This document shows, piece by piece, positions 17,341 through 25,957 of a stretch of DNA of 64,000 bases. The notes below the pieces were generated by a model. It was not told the DNA's origin, searched no databases, and worked only from the letters and a program-made list of their open reading frames with translations. The DNA is from Psychroserpens sp041224425 (lineage in GTDB: Bacteria; Bacteroidota; Bacteroidia; Flavobacteriales; Flavobacteriaceae). The translations under genes were made by a program, and so were the position numbers. The stretch lies in assembly GCF_041224425.1 (NCBI RefSeq), contig NZ_JBGFGL010000076.1, positions 248,001 through 312,000 of the forward strand. The letters are read 5' to 3'. The stretch's first letter is position 1. Each line of letters opens with the position of its first letter.

Positions 17341-19545
17341 ATGAATAAAACAATAATTGTTTCCAATCGACTTCCACTTCAGATAAAATTAGAAGACAAT
17401 AAACTTGAGGTTACACCAAGTGTTGGTGGACTCGCTACGGGTTTAAAGTCGGTTCACCAAGATGGGAAAAGTTTATGGATTGGTTGGTCTGGGCTTACCG
17501 AAGAAGAACTCACACCAGAACTATCAAAGGAAGTGAAGGCTTTAGTTAAAAAGGAAAAGTGTGATACCGTGACTTTGAGCCAGCATGATCTAGACAATTT
17601 TTATTATGGTTTTAGTAATCGAACACTTTGGCCTCTCTTCCACTATTTCATGGAATATACAGAGTTTGAAGAAACATTTTGGGCATCCTATAAAACCGTT
17701 AATCAAAAATTTGCAGATGCAGTTTTGGAGCACGTTGAAGATGGCGATACCATTTGGGTTCACGATTACCAATTATTACTGCTTCCGAAACTTATAAAAG
17801 ATAAAAAACCAAACACAACTATAGGCTTCTTTTTACATATTCCATATCCTTCCTATGAAATTTTTAGAACTTTTCCTTGGCGTGAGCAACTGCTCCATGG
17901 TATGTTAGGAGCCGATTTAATTGGTTTCCATACCTATGATTACGAACGTCACTTTTTGAGTTCTGTGAAACGTATTTTGCGATTGGATGTTAATTTTAAT
18001 GAAATTACCTATCACGATCGCATTGTTAAAGTGGATTCTTTCCCTATGGGAATTGACTACGATAAGTTTTACAATTCTGCCCTAAAGCAGAAAAATGAAG
18101 AAAAATCAGAGCTACAAAAACGTTTGGATGACCACATTCAATCTAGCACTGAGGCACGAATGATTTTATCGATTGACCGGATGGATTATACCAAAGGAAT
18201 TCCAAATCGCATTCGTGCGTTTGAATACTTTTTGAACAAGTATCCAGAATTTAAGGAGAAAGTTCGATTGATTATGCTCGCTGTTCCGTCGCGATCAAAT
18301 GTACCTCAATACCAACGATTGAAACGCGAAACGGATGAGCTCGTTGGTCGCATCAATGGAAATTTTGCCACAGTAAGCTGGACTCCCATTTGGTATTTCT
18401 ATCGTTCTATGCCTTTTGGAAACCTTATTGATCTGTATACCTCATCACATGTGGCCATGATTACTCCTGTTCGAGATGGAATGAATCTGGTCGCCAAAGA
18501 ATATGTGGCAACACGAACAGAACAAGATGGTGTGTTGATGTTGAGCGAAATGGCTGGAGCTTCTAAAGAAATGAACGAAGCCATACTTATCAATCCGAAT
18601 AATTTCGAGCAAATAGCAGACACCTTAAAATATGCCTTGGAAATGCCATTGGAAGAGCAACAATCGCGAATGAAAATCCTTCAGAAGCGCTTACGTCGTT
18701 ATACCGTTGAAAAATGGGCTGAAGAGTTTATGAAATCCTTGCATGCTACAAAAAATCTCGGTGAAGTAATTGTCGCCAACCGATTAAACCAAACTATTCA
18801 AAAGCAGATGATTTCTGGATTCAATGCTGCTGAACGTCGACTATTTTTATTGGATTACGACGGAACTTTAACCAGTTTTAAAGACAATCCGAAAGATGCA
18901 AGTCCGGACCAAAATCTTTACAAACTCTTGGATGAACTGCAATCTGATCCTAGAAACCACGTAGTGATTATTAGTGGACGAGATAAGGAAACCTTTACGG
19001 AATGGTTTACCCACAAACCTTATACTTTAATTACAGATCATGGTGTATGGCTGAAAGAGCCCAATAAGGATTGGGTTGCCTTAGAACGTCTCAAAAATGA
19101 TTGGATGGAAAACATCAGGCCTATTTTGGAAACCTTTGTCGATCGAACACCTGGAACATTTATTGAAGCTAAAAAATATTCTCTGGCTTGGCATTATAGA
19201 AAAGCCGATCCTGAACTTGCACAAACCAGAACCTTGGAAATAGAAACCGTATTGACTAGCTTAACATCCAACAACGATTTATCGGTTCTCAAAGGAAATA
19301 AGGTGATTGAAATAAAAAGCAGCAGTGTTAACAAAGGTCGTGCATCCTCAAGACTATTAAATGGAACAAATTATGATTTTATGTTTTGTATCGGAGATGA
19401 TTGGACCGATGAATATATGTTCAAGGAATTACCCGAATCTGCATATACTGTCAAGGTAGGCTTTCAAAAAACCAGTGCCAAATACTATATTAAGAATACC
19501 GATGAAGTTCGAGACATTCTGAATGAATTCATCCATAAATCCTAG
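17341..19545 (+). CDS. otsAB: Bifunctional trehalose-6-phosphate synthase / trehalose-phosphatase
   Basis: The 734-residue protein joins a GT20 synthase (residues ~1-470; SNRLPLQI, SVGGLATGL, VHDYQLLLLPKLI, SIDRMDYTKGIP, TPVRDGMNLVAKE) to a HAD phosphatase (~495-734). The phosphatase nucleophile is Asp505 in DYDGTLTSF (505-513), and the late acidic motif is GDDWTDEYMF. UDP- or ADP-glucose plus glucose-6-phosphate would give trehalose-6-phosphate and then trehalose, a compatible solute. Such fusions are common in Bacteroidota. The ATG at 17341 gives a proper N-terminus for the family. An M28 peptidase gene starts six bases after the stop. Confidence 0.95.
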   Translation: MNKTIIVSNRLPLQIKLEDNKLEVTPSVGGLATGLKSVHQDGKSLWIGWSGLTEEELTPELSKEVKALVKKEKCDTVTLSQHDLDNFYYGFSNRTLWPLFHYFMEYTEFEETFWASYKTVNQKFADAVLEHVEDGDTIWVHDYQLLLLPKLIKDKKPNTTIGFFLHIPYPSYEIFRTFPWREQLLHGMLGADLIGFHTYDYERHFLSSVKRILRLDVNFNEITYHDRIVKVDSFPMGIDYDKFYNSALKQKNEEKSELQKRLDDHIQSSTEARMILSIDRMDYTKGIPNRIRAFEYFLNKYPEFKEKVRLIMLAVPSRSNVPQYQRLKRETDELVGRINGNFATVSWTPIWYFYRSMPFGNLIDLYTSSHVAMITPVRDGMNLVAKEYVATRTEQDGVLMLSEMAGASKEMNEAILINPNNFEQIADTLKYALEMPLEEQQSRMKILQKRLRRYTVEKWAEEFMKSLHATKNLGEVIVANRLNQTIQKQMISGFNAAERRLFLLDYDGTLTSFKDNPKDASPDQNLYKLLDELQSDPRNHVVIISGRDKETFTEWFTHKPYTLITDHGVWLKEPNKDWVALERLKNDWMENIRPILETFVDRTPGTFIEAKKYSLAWHYRKADPELAQTRTLEIETVLTSLTSNNDLSVLKGNKVIEIKSSSVNKGRASSRLLNGTNYDFMFCIGDDWTDEYMFKELPESAYTVKVGFQKTSAKYYIKNTDEVRDILNEFIHKS

Positions 19546-19551
19546 TTTTTC

Positions 19552-20883
19552 ATGAGAATATTACTCCTCCTATTTTGTATATGCTTTTCCGCTTACGGAC
19601 AAGGACAACAACAACCAGCAATTTATAATATTATTGATTCGGTTTCCGCTGAACGGATTAAAAAAGATATCAAGATTTTAGCCGATTTTGGAACGCGACA
19701 TACGCTAAGCGATACGGTTTCAGAAACTAGAGGTATTGGTGCTGCAAGACGGTGGATCAAAAAGGAATTTGAAATGATTTCAGAAGATTGCAATGGATGT
19801 TTAGACGTGTTCAATCAAAAGAATTTCGTCAAGAAAGGTGACAATGATCGTATCGTAAAAGATGTATGGGTCGTTAATGTTGTGGCCATACAACGAGGTA
19901 CAAAATATCCCAACCGATTTATCATTATGAGTGGCGATATTGATTCACGAGTATCTGATCCCAATAATTACACTTCAGATTCACCTGGAGCAAATGACAA
20001 TGCCTCAGGAATGGCTGGCACCATAGAAGCCGCAAGAGTGTTGTCAAAATACAAGTTTGAAAGTAGCATCATTTATGTCGGTTTGTCTGGTGAGGAACAA
20101 GGTTTGTACGGTGGAAAAGGATTAGCTGATTACGCCAAGGCGCAGCAGTGGGAAATCATTGGTATTCTTAATAATGATATGATAGGCAACATCAAAGGAG
20201 TTGATGGTGTTATTGACAACAGAACTTTCAGAATATTTTCGGAACCTGTTCCACCAACTGAAACAGAACGGGAACGAAGAATGCGACGATTTTATGGCGG
20301 CGAAGTTGATGGTATTTCTAGACAATTAGCAAGATATGTACATAAAACCGTAAAATCATATATGCCAGAAATGAATCCAATGATGGTATATCGCTTAGAT
20401 CGTTTTGGTCGTGGTGGTCATCACAGACCATTTAACGATGTTGGTTTTGCAGGTGTTCGAATTATGGAAGCTCATGAAAATTACACGCAACAACACCAAG
20501 ACATCAGAATCGAAAATGGAATTGCCTATGGTGATACGTATGAACATGTTAATTTTGAATACGCCAAAAAGCTTACGGCTGTTAATGCCATAAATTTGGC
20601 AAGCCTCGCTGCTGCTCCACCTGCTCCTAAAACAGTTAGTATTGGCGGTATTGTTGAAGCTTCAGTGAAATTGAAATGGAATTCTGTTGAAGGTGCCAAA
20701 GGCTATACAATTTATTGGAGAGATACCACATCGCCAACTTGGGACCATAGTAAATATGTAGAAAATACAACTGAATTCACACTTGAAGGTATTGTTATCG
20801 ATAATTTTTATTTTGGAGTGGCTTCCGTTGGAGCAAACGGATTTGAGAGCGTGGTTACCTTTCCAAACGATGTCATGAGATAA
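19552..20883 (+). CDS. Exported M28-family peptidase with FN3 domain; first metal ligand His replaced by Asp
   Basis: The 443-residue protein has a signal peptide (MRILLLLFCICFSAYGQ), an M28 metallopeptidase domain (~residues 25-350) and a fibronectin type III-like C-terminal domain (~355-440). Metal-site residues can be matched: Asp149 (GANDNASG), Glu181/182 (SGEEQG), Asp209 (NNDMIG) and His290/291 (GGHHRPF). The usual HxD motif reads SGDIDSR, so Asp129 stands where His is expected. There is no T9SS domain; periplasmic or outer-membrane location is likely. It is probably translated from the otsAB transcript (six-base gap), though a functional tie to trehalose is not obvious. Confidence 0.85.
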   Translation: MRILLLLFCICFSAYGQGQQQPAIYNIIDSVSAERIKKDIKILADFGTRHTLSDTVSETRGIGAARRWIKKEFEMISEDCNGCLDVFNQKNFVKKGDNDRIVKDVWVVNVVAIQRGTKYPNRFIIMSGDIDSRVSDPNNYTSDSPGANDNASGMAGTIEAARVLSKYKFESSIIYVGLSGEEQGLYGGKGLADYAKAQQWEIIGILNNDMIGNIKGVDGVIDNRTFRIFSEPVPPTETERERRMRRFYGGEVDGISRQLARYVHKTVKSYMPEMNPMMVYRLDRFGRGGHHRPFNDVGFAGVRIMEAHENYTQQHQDIRIENGIAYGDTYEHVNFEYAKKLTAVNAINLASLAAAPPAPKTVSIGGIVEASVKLKWNSVEGAKGYTIYWRDTTSPTWDHSKYVENTTEFTLEGIVIDNFYFGVASVGANGFESVVTFPNDVMR

Positions 20884-20912
20884 AAAAAAAGGCTACCATA
20901 AAATTGGCAGCC
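20882..20912 (-). terminator. Terminator for the minus-strand T9SS cargo gene
   Basis: Read on the minus strand, GGCTGCCA pairs with TGGTAGCC (one wobble) and is followed by nine T. It touches the stop codon of the convergent M28 gene. Confidence 0.75.
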
Positions 20913-20946
20913 CTTTCACAACTAAATAAAACTAACTAACTAAAAT

Positions 20947-21756
20947 CTAATGAATTATGATTTTTTGGGTTTCTACATGAGTTTCTGTTTTGGCTAAAAC
21001 AATGTAAGCTCCAGTACCCATGTTATATGTATTCACTTTAATGCTATCTCTTGAATTGATGGTGTTTTCTGCATACACTCTTTGTCCGTTAATTGCATAA
21101 ACCTCTACTCCTTCTATCTTAACATTAGACTTATTTTGCACATTGATCTGTGATGTTGAATTGTTGTAAAAAACACGGATTGATTTGTCGTTAAGTTGAG
21201 AATTTGTCAATCCTAAAGTTTCAGGAGCTTGAAAAACCAATTCAAAACGGTTGTTATATTCACCAGCAGCTAGATTTACTTCATAAGCACCATCGGCTAA
21301 ATCAAAATAAACATCTAAATCCTTATCGTGTAAAAAGGTTTTTGTGGTTGATGGCATGTTCTCCAATTTGTCTATGGCAATACTATTCATTCCATACATA
21401 TCTGTTTTGATTCCAAGTGGCAAAACAGTCTCAGTTGAAATTTCGTCAATACCTTGTTGCGTGAATTTAGCACCACCTATCATCCAGTACATGTCTTGTG
21501 ACAATGCATTGTTTAATTGAACGTCAAAATCTAAATCATAATTTGATGTCGCATTATTATCAGCAATAACTTCAATCTCTCTTACATTCAAATCAGTAGA
21601 TGTAAATTCCATGATGATTTTCATTCTGTCATCACCTTCACCATTTGGATCACCAGTATTTTGGGCAAATGTTCCTAAAGAAATAAAGATTACAAACAAA
21701 TAAGTTAAAGAAGCAATCTTGTTGTTAAAAATTCCTAATTGAGTAATTGTTTTCAT
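20947..21756 (-). CDS. T9SS cargo protein, function unknown
   Basis: A 269-residue protein with an N-terminal hydrophobic export signal (IASLTYLFVIFISLGTFAQ). The C-terminal type A sorting domain covers ~residues 195-269 (INVQNKSNVKIEGVEVYAINGQ, then GTGAYIVLAKTETHVETQKIIIH). The middle ~150 residues are beta-rich and begin DRMKIIMEFTSTDLNVREIEVIAD; I do not recognise the family. It would be secreted or anchored at the cell surface by the type IX system. A 15-base dyad lies upstream of its start. Confidence 0.75.
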   Translation of the reverse strand: MKTITQLGIFNNKIASLTYLFVIFISLGTFAQNTGDPNGEGDDRMKIIMEFTSTDLNVREIEVIADNNATSNYDLDFDVQLNNALSQDMYWMIGGAKFTQQGIDEISTETVLPLGIKTDMYGMNSIAIDKLENMPSTTKTFLHDKDLDVYFDLADGAYEVNLAAGEYNNRFELVFQAPETLGLTNSQLNDKSIRVFYNNSTSQINVQNKSNVKIEGVEVYAINGQRVYAENTINSRDSIKVNTYNMGTGAYIVLAKTETHVETQKIIIH

Positions 21757-22069
21757 ATTAGTAGGTTTTTCTAGTTTATAAAATTTGTATGAACAACTTG
21801 TTCAATGCTGAGGGAGGATGGATTAACTAGAAATTGAAACTTAAAAAGGAATATTGGTTTGGGGCCGAATACCTCGTAACATGTTGATTACGATTTCAAT
21901 AACGATGTAAAAGTATGTGCAGAAATAGATTCAGATGTTGAAAAACTGTTCAATTGTGGAAAATAATCGATAAATTGAATGCGATTGTTAAAAATATCGA
22001 TAAACAACACATAATTATATTCTTTTACAATATAACGACCAAATAATCAATTATTTACACAAATGTTTA
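21757..22069. other. Intergenic region of 313 bases with a 15-base dyad
   Basis: This region lies between divergent genes and has no ORF of note. A perfect dyad TGAACAA-C-TTGTTCA lies at 21790-21804, 34-48 bases upstream of the minus-strand T9SS cargo gene, and could be an operator. Two copies of ATCGATAAA (near 21967 and 22007) flank an AT-rich stretch. No tRNA, terminator or strong -7 element was found. Confidence 0.35.
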
Positions 22070-22633
22070 ATGGAATACTATTTTAAAAATGACATTGAAT
22101 GGCGAGAATGGCTGCACAATAATCATGATTCATCCAAAGGAATTTACTTAATCTTTTATAAGGTTGCACATGAGAACGCATCGATGCGATGGGAAGAAGC
22201 GGTAAAAGTAGCTTTATGTTATGGTTGGATTGACTCAACTGTTAAAAGTTTAGGTAATGGCAAACGTCAACAATATTTTTGTGAGAGAAACGACAAAAGT
22301 GCTTGGAGCGCCTTAAATAAATCTTATATAAAGGAGCTTTCAAAAGCTGGCTTGATGCATCAAAGCGGATTGAACAAGATTAAAATTGCAAAGGAAAACG
22401 GTAGCTGGTCAGCTCTTGATGACGTAGAAAATGGCATCATTCCTGAAGATTTACAAAACGCATTCAATAAAAACAAAAAAGCTTTTACTAACTATAAAGC
22501 ATTTGCACCTTCATACCAAAAAAGTTATCTATATTGGCTACATCAAGCTAAAAGAGAAAACACCAGACAGAAACGCATAACAGAAATTATCGAGTTATGT
22601 ATAAAAAACATAAAAACCAGAGGTCAATACTAA
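22070..22633 (+). CDS. YdeI/OmpD-associated family protein
   Basis: The 187-residue cytoplasmic protein matches the pattern of the YdeI (bacteriocin-protection/OmdA) family: WREWLHNNHDSSKGIYLIFYK, MRWEEAVKVALCYGWIDSTVKSL, and the C-terminal KAFTNYKAFAPSYQKSYLYWLHQAKRENTRQKRI block. The family is linked to peptide and bacteriocin resistance in enterobacteria, but the biochemical activity is unknown. It is a single gene; 20 bases after it a small membrane-anchored protein follows. Confidence 0.85.
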   Translation: MEYYFKNDIEWREWLHNNHDSSKGIYLIFYKVAHENASMRWEEAVKVALCYGWIDSTVKSLGNGKRQQYFCERNDKSAWSALNKSYIKELSKAGLMHQSGLNKIKIAKENGSWSALDDVENGIIPEDLQNAFNKNKKAFTNYKAFAPSYQKSYLYWLHQAKRENTRQKRITEIIELCIKNIKTRGQY

Positions 22634-22653
22634 AACCATTAAAGTAATTGAAA

Positions 22654-23241
22654 ATGAGTGAAGAAACGCCTAAAAAGAAAAAACGTTGGAAAGTCAATTG
22701 GACTACAGATAAAATCATGAGTACCTCAGCACTATTTATTAGTGTGATTTCCCTTATAGCTTTATTATATCAATCTTACTTAGCTCGCGAAGAGAACAAG
22801 CTTATTCAAAAACAACAAAGTGCCAGTGTGTTGCCACACCTCAATCAGTGGTACAGTGATCTCAATGGGAATTTCAAAGTGATCATTGGCAACAAAGGGG
22901 TTGGACCAGCTTTTATAAAGGATGTCAATATCGTATTAGACTCAAAAAAATCTTTTGACAACACAGATGATTTTTTTGTGGAATTATTCAATTCTTCTCC
23001 AACTTTAGATTCAGTACAAACTGTTACCAGTACATTTGTAAAAGGCTTTGTACTTCCAGCCAATGAATCTATAAATGTCATTGAAATTTACGGTAAGCAA
23101 AGTAGCAATGCCTTCAAGGAGGTATTTAGTACAAGATCTATTGATTTTGAAATACTATACGAAGACATCTATGGTACTCAATGGTTATTGACCAATAAGG
23201 AAGACCAGGAAAATATGCCAGTTTTAGTAGAATCTGATTAA
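22654..23241 (+). CDS. Membrane-anchored hypothetical protein
   Basis: A 195-residue protein. The ATG at 22654 (MSEETPKKKKRW) is preferred over an in-frame TTG at 22648. A basic N-terminus precedes one membrane segment (~residues 25-45, IMSTSALFISVISLIALLYQ) and a short coiled stretch (REENKLIQKQQ). A beta-rich C-terminal domain (~60-185, NGNFKVIIGNKGVGPAFIKDVNIVL) resembles the ligand-free immunoglobulin-like parts of many membrane-anchored proteins. No family was recognised. Confidence 0.65.
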   Translation: MSEETPKKKKRWKVNWTTDKIMSTSALFISVISLIALLYQSYLAREENKLIQKQQSASVLPHLNQWYSDLNGNFKVIIGNKGVGPAFIKDVNIVLDSKKSFDNTDDFFVELFNSSPTLDSVQTVTSTFVKGFVLPANESINVIEIYGKQSSNAFKEVFSTRSIDFEILYEDIYGTQWLLTNKEDQENMPVLVESD

Positions 23242-23248
23242 AATTCAG

Positions 23249-24712
23249 TTACAGTCCGCTAATAAAGGTTCCGTAAGGGTCTTTAAACTGAATACCTTCC
23301 GTAAATCTGAATTTGTTCAATTGTTTAAATTCGACCAAAGCCCAAAGCACAAATTCCTTAACAAAATAACTTTCTTCCTTTTTTAATTTTGGTTGGTATG
23401 TTCCCAATAAATCATCTAATGGCGAAATAGCATCCAATAGGCTCTGGTATTCTTTGTCTCTTAAATCGTCTAAAATCTCAAAGCCTTCAGACTGATTGAA
23501 AAACCACGACACAATATCATCATAAGGCGTTTCATCGTCTTCTTTCTTTAACTTTTCAATCTTCGGAAAAAACTCAGGGAATAAACTTTTAACCGCTTCA
23601 CCTAATAAATTATAAGCAACTACAGAGGCTCCTTCCTGTTCACCTTCATACACCAATTCCACTTTACCAGTAATAGCAGGAATCACACCTAAAAAATCGC
23701 CTAATCGTACCATGGTTTGTTTGTCGCCATTCAATAAAGCACGGCGTTCAGCTGTGCTCATTAAATTTTCAAGAGCTGTGATACTTAACCGCGCACTTAC
23801 ACCACTTTTGGCATCTATATAATCACTTTCTCTAGCTTCAAATACAATTTGCTCTAATAAATCCCTCGCCAAATCTGGAACGATAACGGTTTCCTTTTGG
23901 TTCTTATCTAAATTGGCTTCCTGTTCTGTAATCAATCTAGCGGTTTCAATATCAACAGGATAATGTGTGAGTATCTGACTTCCGATACGATCTTTTAAAG
24001 GCGTAACGATACTTCCTCTGTTTGTGTAGTCTTCGGGATTGGCCGTAAACACAAATTGTACATCCAATGGTAATCGCAATTTGAATCCGCGAATCTGTAT
24101 ATCGCCTTCCTGAAGAATGTTAAATAAAGCCACTTGAATTCGCGCTTGTAAATCGGGCAACTCATTAATTACAAAAATACAGCGATTGGCTCTCGGAATC
24201 ATCCCGTAATGAATCACGCGATCGTCAGCATAACTCAATTTGAGATTAGCTGCTTTGATTGGGTCTACATCTCCTATAAGATCTGCTACAGTCACATCTG
24301 GAGTTGCCAACTTTTCAGAAAACCTTTCACTGCGATGTAACCAGGCAATTGGAGTCTCGTCTCCCTTTTCAGAAATGAGTGTTTTGGCATATCTAGAAAT
24401 AGGTTGAAATGGATCATCATTGATTTCTGAACCCTCAACATAAGGAATATACTCATCCAATAAATTCAACATTAATCGCGCTAGTCGTGTTTTGGCCTGA
24501 CCTCTTAAACCTAAGAAGTTAATATTATGTCTTGATAAAATGGCACGTTCCAACTCTGGAATCACTGTGTTTTCATAGCCATGCACGCCTTGAAAAACAG
24601 TTTCCCTTGCTTTTATTTTTGCAATCAGATTATCTCTCAATTCATCTTTAATAGATTTCGACTGGTAACCTGCTTTCTTTAAATCGCCTAAAGTTTTTAT
24701 GTTTTCTATCAT
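23249..24712 (-). CDS. MoxR/magnesium-chelatase-type AAA+ ATPase with an NE Walker B
   Basis: A 487-residue AAA+ protein of the ChlI/MoxR type. Walker A is GLRGQAKT at residues 68-75. Walker B reads CIFVINEL, with Asn183-Glu184 in place of the usual Asp-Glu. Sensor 1 is in FTANPEDYTNRGSIVTPLKDRIGSQ. It is encoded directly after a VWA protein (one base between stop and start), the usual pairing of MoxR ATPases with VWA partners that act together as a metal-insertion or protein-remodelling chaperone. The client is unknown. No cobalamin or chlorophyll genes are nearby, so a chelatase role is unlikely. Confidence 0.85.
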   Translation of the reverse strand: MIENIKTLGDLKKAGYQSKSIKDELRDNLIAKIKARETVFQGVHGYENTVIPELERAILSRHNINFLGLRGQAKTRLARLMLNLLDEYIPYVEGSEINDDPFQPISRYAKTLISEKGDETPIAWLHRSERFSEKLATPDVTVADLIGDVDPIKAANLKLSYADDRVIHYGMIPRANRCIFVINELPDLQARIQVALFNILQEGDIQIRGFKLRLPLDVQFVFTANPEDYTNRGSIVTPLKDRIGSQILTHYPVDIETARLITEQEANLDKNQKETVIVPDLARDLLEQIVFEARESDYIDAKSGVSARLSITALENLMSTAERRALLNGDKQTMVRLGDFLGVIPAITGKVELVYEGEQEGASVVAYNLLGEAVKSLFPEFFPKIEKLKKEDDETPYDDIVSWFFNQSEGFEILDDLRDKEYQSLLDAISPLDDLLGTYQPKLKKEESYFVKEFVLWALVEFKQLNKFRFTEGIQFKDPYGTFISGL

Positions 24713-24713
24713 T

Positions 24714-25841
24714 TTATCCTTTGATTCGTTTTATTCTATTGTTTTCATAATCTTCAAATATCATTTCACCTAAACCTTTCAATCCAGTGTAAAACGCTTT
24801 GCCTTTGTTGGCTTGGGTAAACTCCTGTACAAATTTCATTAAATACGGATCTTGAGCAATCATAAATGTCGTGATTGGAATATGTAGTTTCCTAGCTTGT
24901 TGCGCCATAGCATAACATTTATTGGTAATGTAAGGATTGAGTCCAACACTATCCTTATAATATTGTCCATCAGGTAAACGCAAACAACTCGGTTTTCCAT
25001 CGGTAATCATAAAAATTTGCTTGTTGGTATTTCGCTTTCTTCGAAGTAAATCCATCGCCAACTCAAGTCCAGCTACAGTGTTGGTGTGATAAGGTCCAAC
25101 TTTCAGATAGGGCAAATCCTTGATTTCTATTGGCCAAGCATCATTTCCAAAAACAATAATATCCAAGGTGTCTTTTGGGTAACGAGTTGTAATCAATTCT
25201 GCCAATGCCATTGCTACACGTTTTGCTGGTGTGATGCGATCTTCACCATAAAGAATCATGCTATGACTGATATCGATCATCAAAACCGTACTCATTTGAG
25301 CCTTATGATGGGTTTCTTCAACCACCAAATCGTCTTCAGTTAAATTGAAAGCTCCAATACCATGATTAATCTGAGCGTTACGTAAGCTTTCTGTCATTGA
25401 GACTTTATCTAAGGAATCCCCAAACTGATAATCCCTAAAGTCACCTGTATGCTCATCGCCAAAACCAGTGGTTTTACTTCTATGGTTACCTCGACCACTA
25501 TGTTTGATTTTACCAAAAATATGCTCTAAAGCTTGTTGACGAATCGCACGTTCAGTTTTGGCTGTAATTACCATGCCTCCATTTCCATCAGAATCGATGT
25601 CTTCTTTGATATACCCTTTTTTCTTTAATTCCTCTATAAAATCTTCTATCGTATAGTCTTCAGTAGTCAAATTGTATTCCTCATCAAGTTGTCGAAGCCA
25701 ATCTATAGCTTCATCAAAATCTCCAGAGGTATATGTGATGAGCTCTTTAAATATTTCAAAGAGTTTTTCAAAAGGAGATTGTTCTGGAGCTTCATACGAT
25801 TTAAAAATAAAGCCTTTTCTATAATTGGACTGTGATTTCAT
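24714..25841 (-). CDS. VWA-domain protein, partner of the AAA+ ATPase
   Basis: A 375-residue protein with a C-terminal von Willebrand A domain (~residues 183-365). Its MIDAS motif DISHS is intact at residues 190-194, and a later MITDGKPS segment supplies the further metal contact. The N-terminal ~170 residues are charged and mostly helical, with a Gly/His/Arg-rich linker (HSGRGNHRSKTTGFGDEHTGDF). It is the first gene of the two-gene operon. The pair is like BchD/BchI or MoxR/VWA couples, in which the MIDAS subunit recruits the client. No signal peptide, so cytoplasmic. Confidence 0.85.
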   Translation of the reverse strand: MKSQSNYRKGFIFKSYEAPEQSPFEKLFEIFKELITYTSGDFDEAIDWLRQLDEEYNLTTEDYTIEDFIEELKKKGYIKEDIDSDGNGGMVITAKTERAIRQQALEHIFGKIKHSGRGNHRSKTTGFGDEHTGDFRDYQFGDSLDKVSMTESLRNAQINHGIGAFNLTEDDLVVEETHHKAQMSTVLMIDISHSMILYGEDRITPAKRVAMALAELITTRYPKDTLDIIVFGNDAWPIEIKDLPYLKVGPYHTNTVAGLELAMDLLRRKRNTNKQIFMITDGKPSCLRLPDGQYYKDSVGLNPYITNKCYAMAQQARKLHIPITTFMIAQDPYLMKFVQEFTQANKGKAFYTGLKGLGEMIFEDYENNRIKRIKG

Positions 25842-25957
25842 AGCATTATAAAAATAATATTTTTTGATTTGACTGTAAATAGCATTAACATCTATTTTAG
25901 ATATCCAATGATAAGTTTTGTTTATCTTTAGAACTCTTAAAAACTAATTAACTACAA

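Noticed and set aside
23249..25841. Magnesium or cobalt chelatase function for the AAA+/VWA pair
   Set aside because: No tetrapyrrole-chelation partner (ChlH/CobN) or pathway gene is nearby, and MoxR/VWA pairs mostly have other roles.
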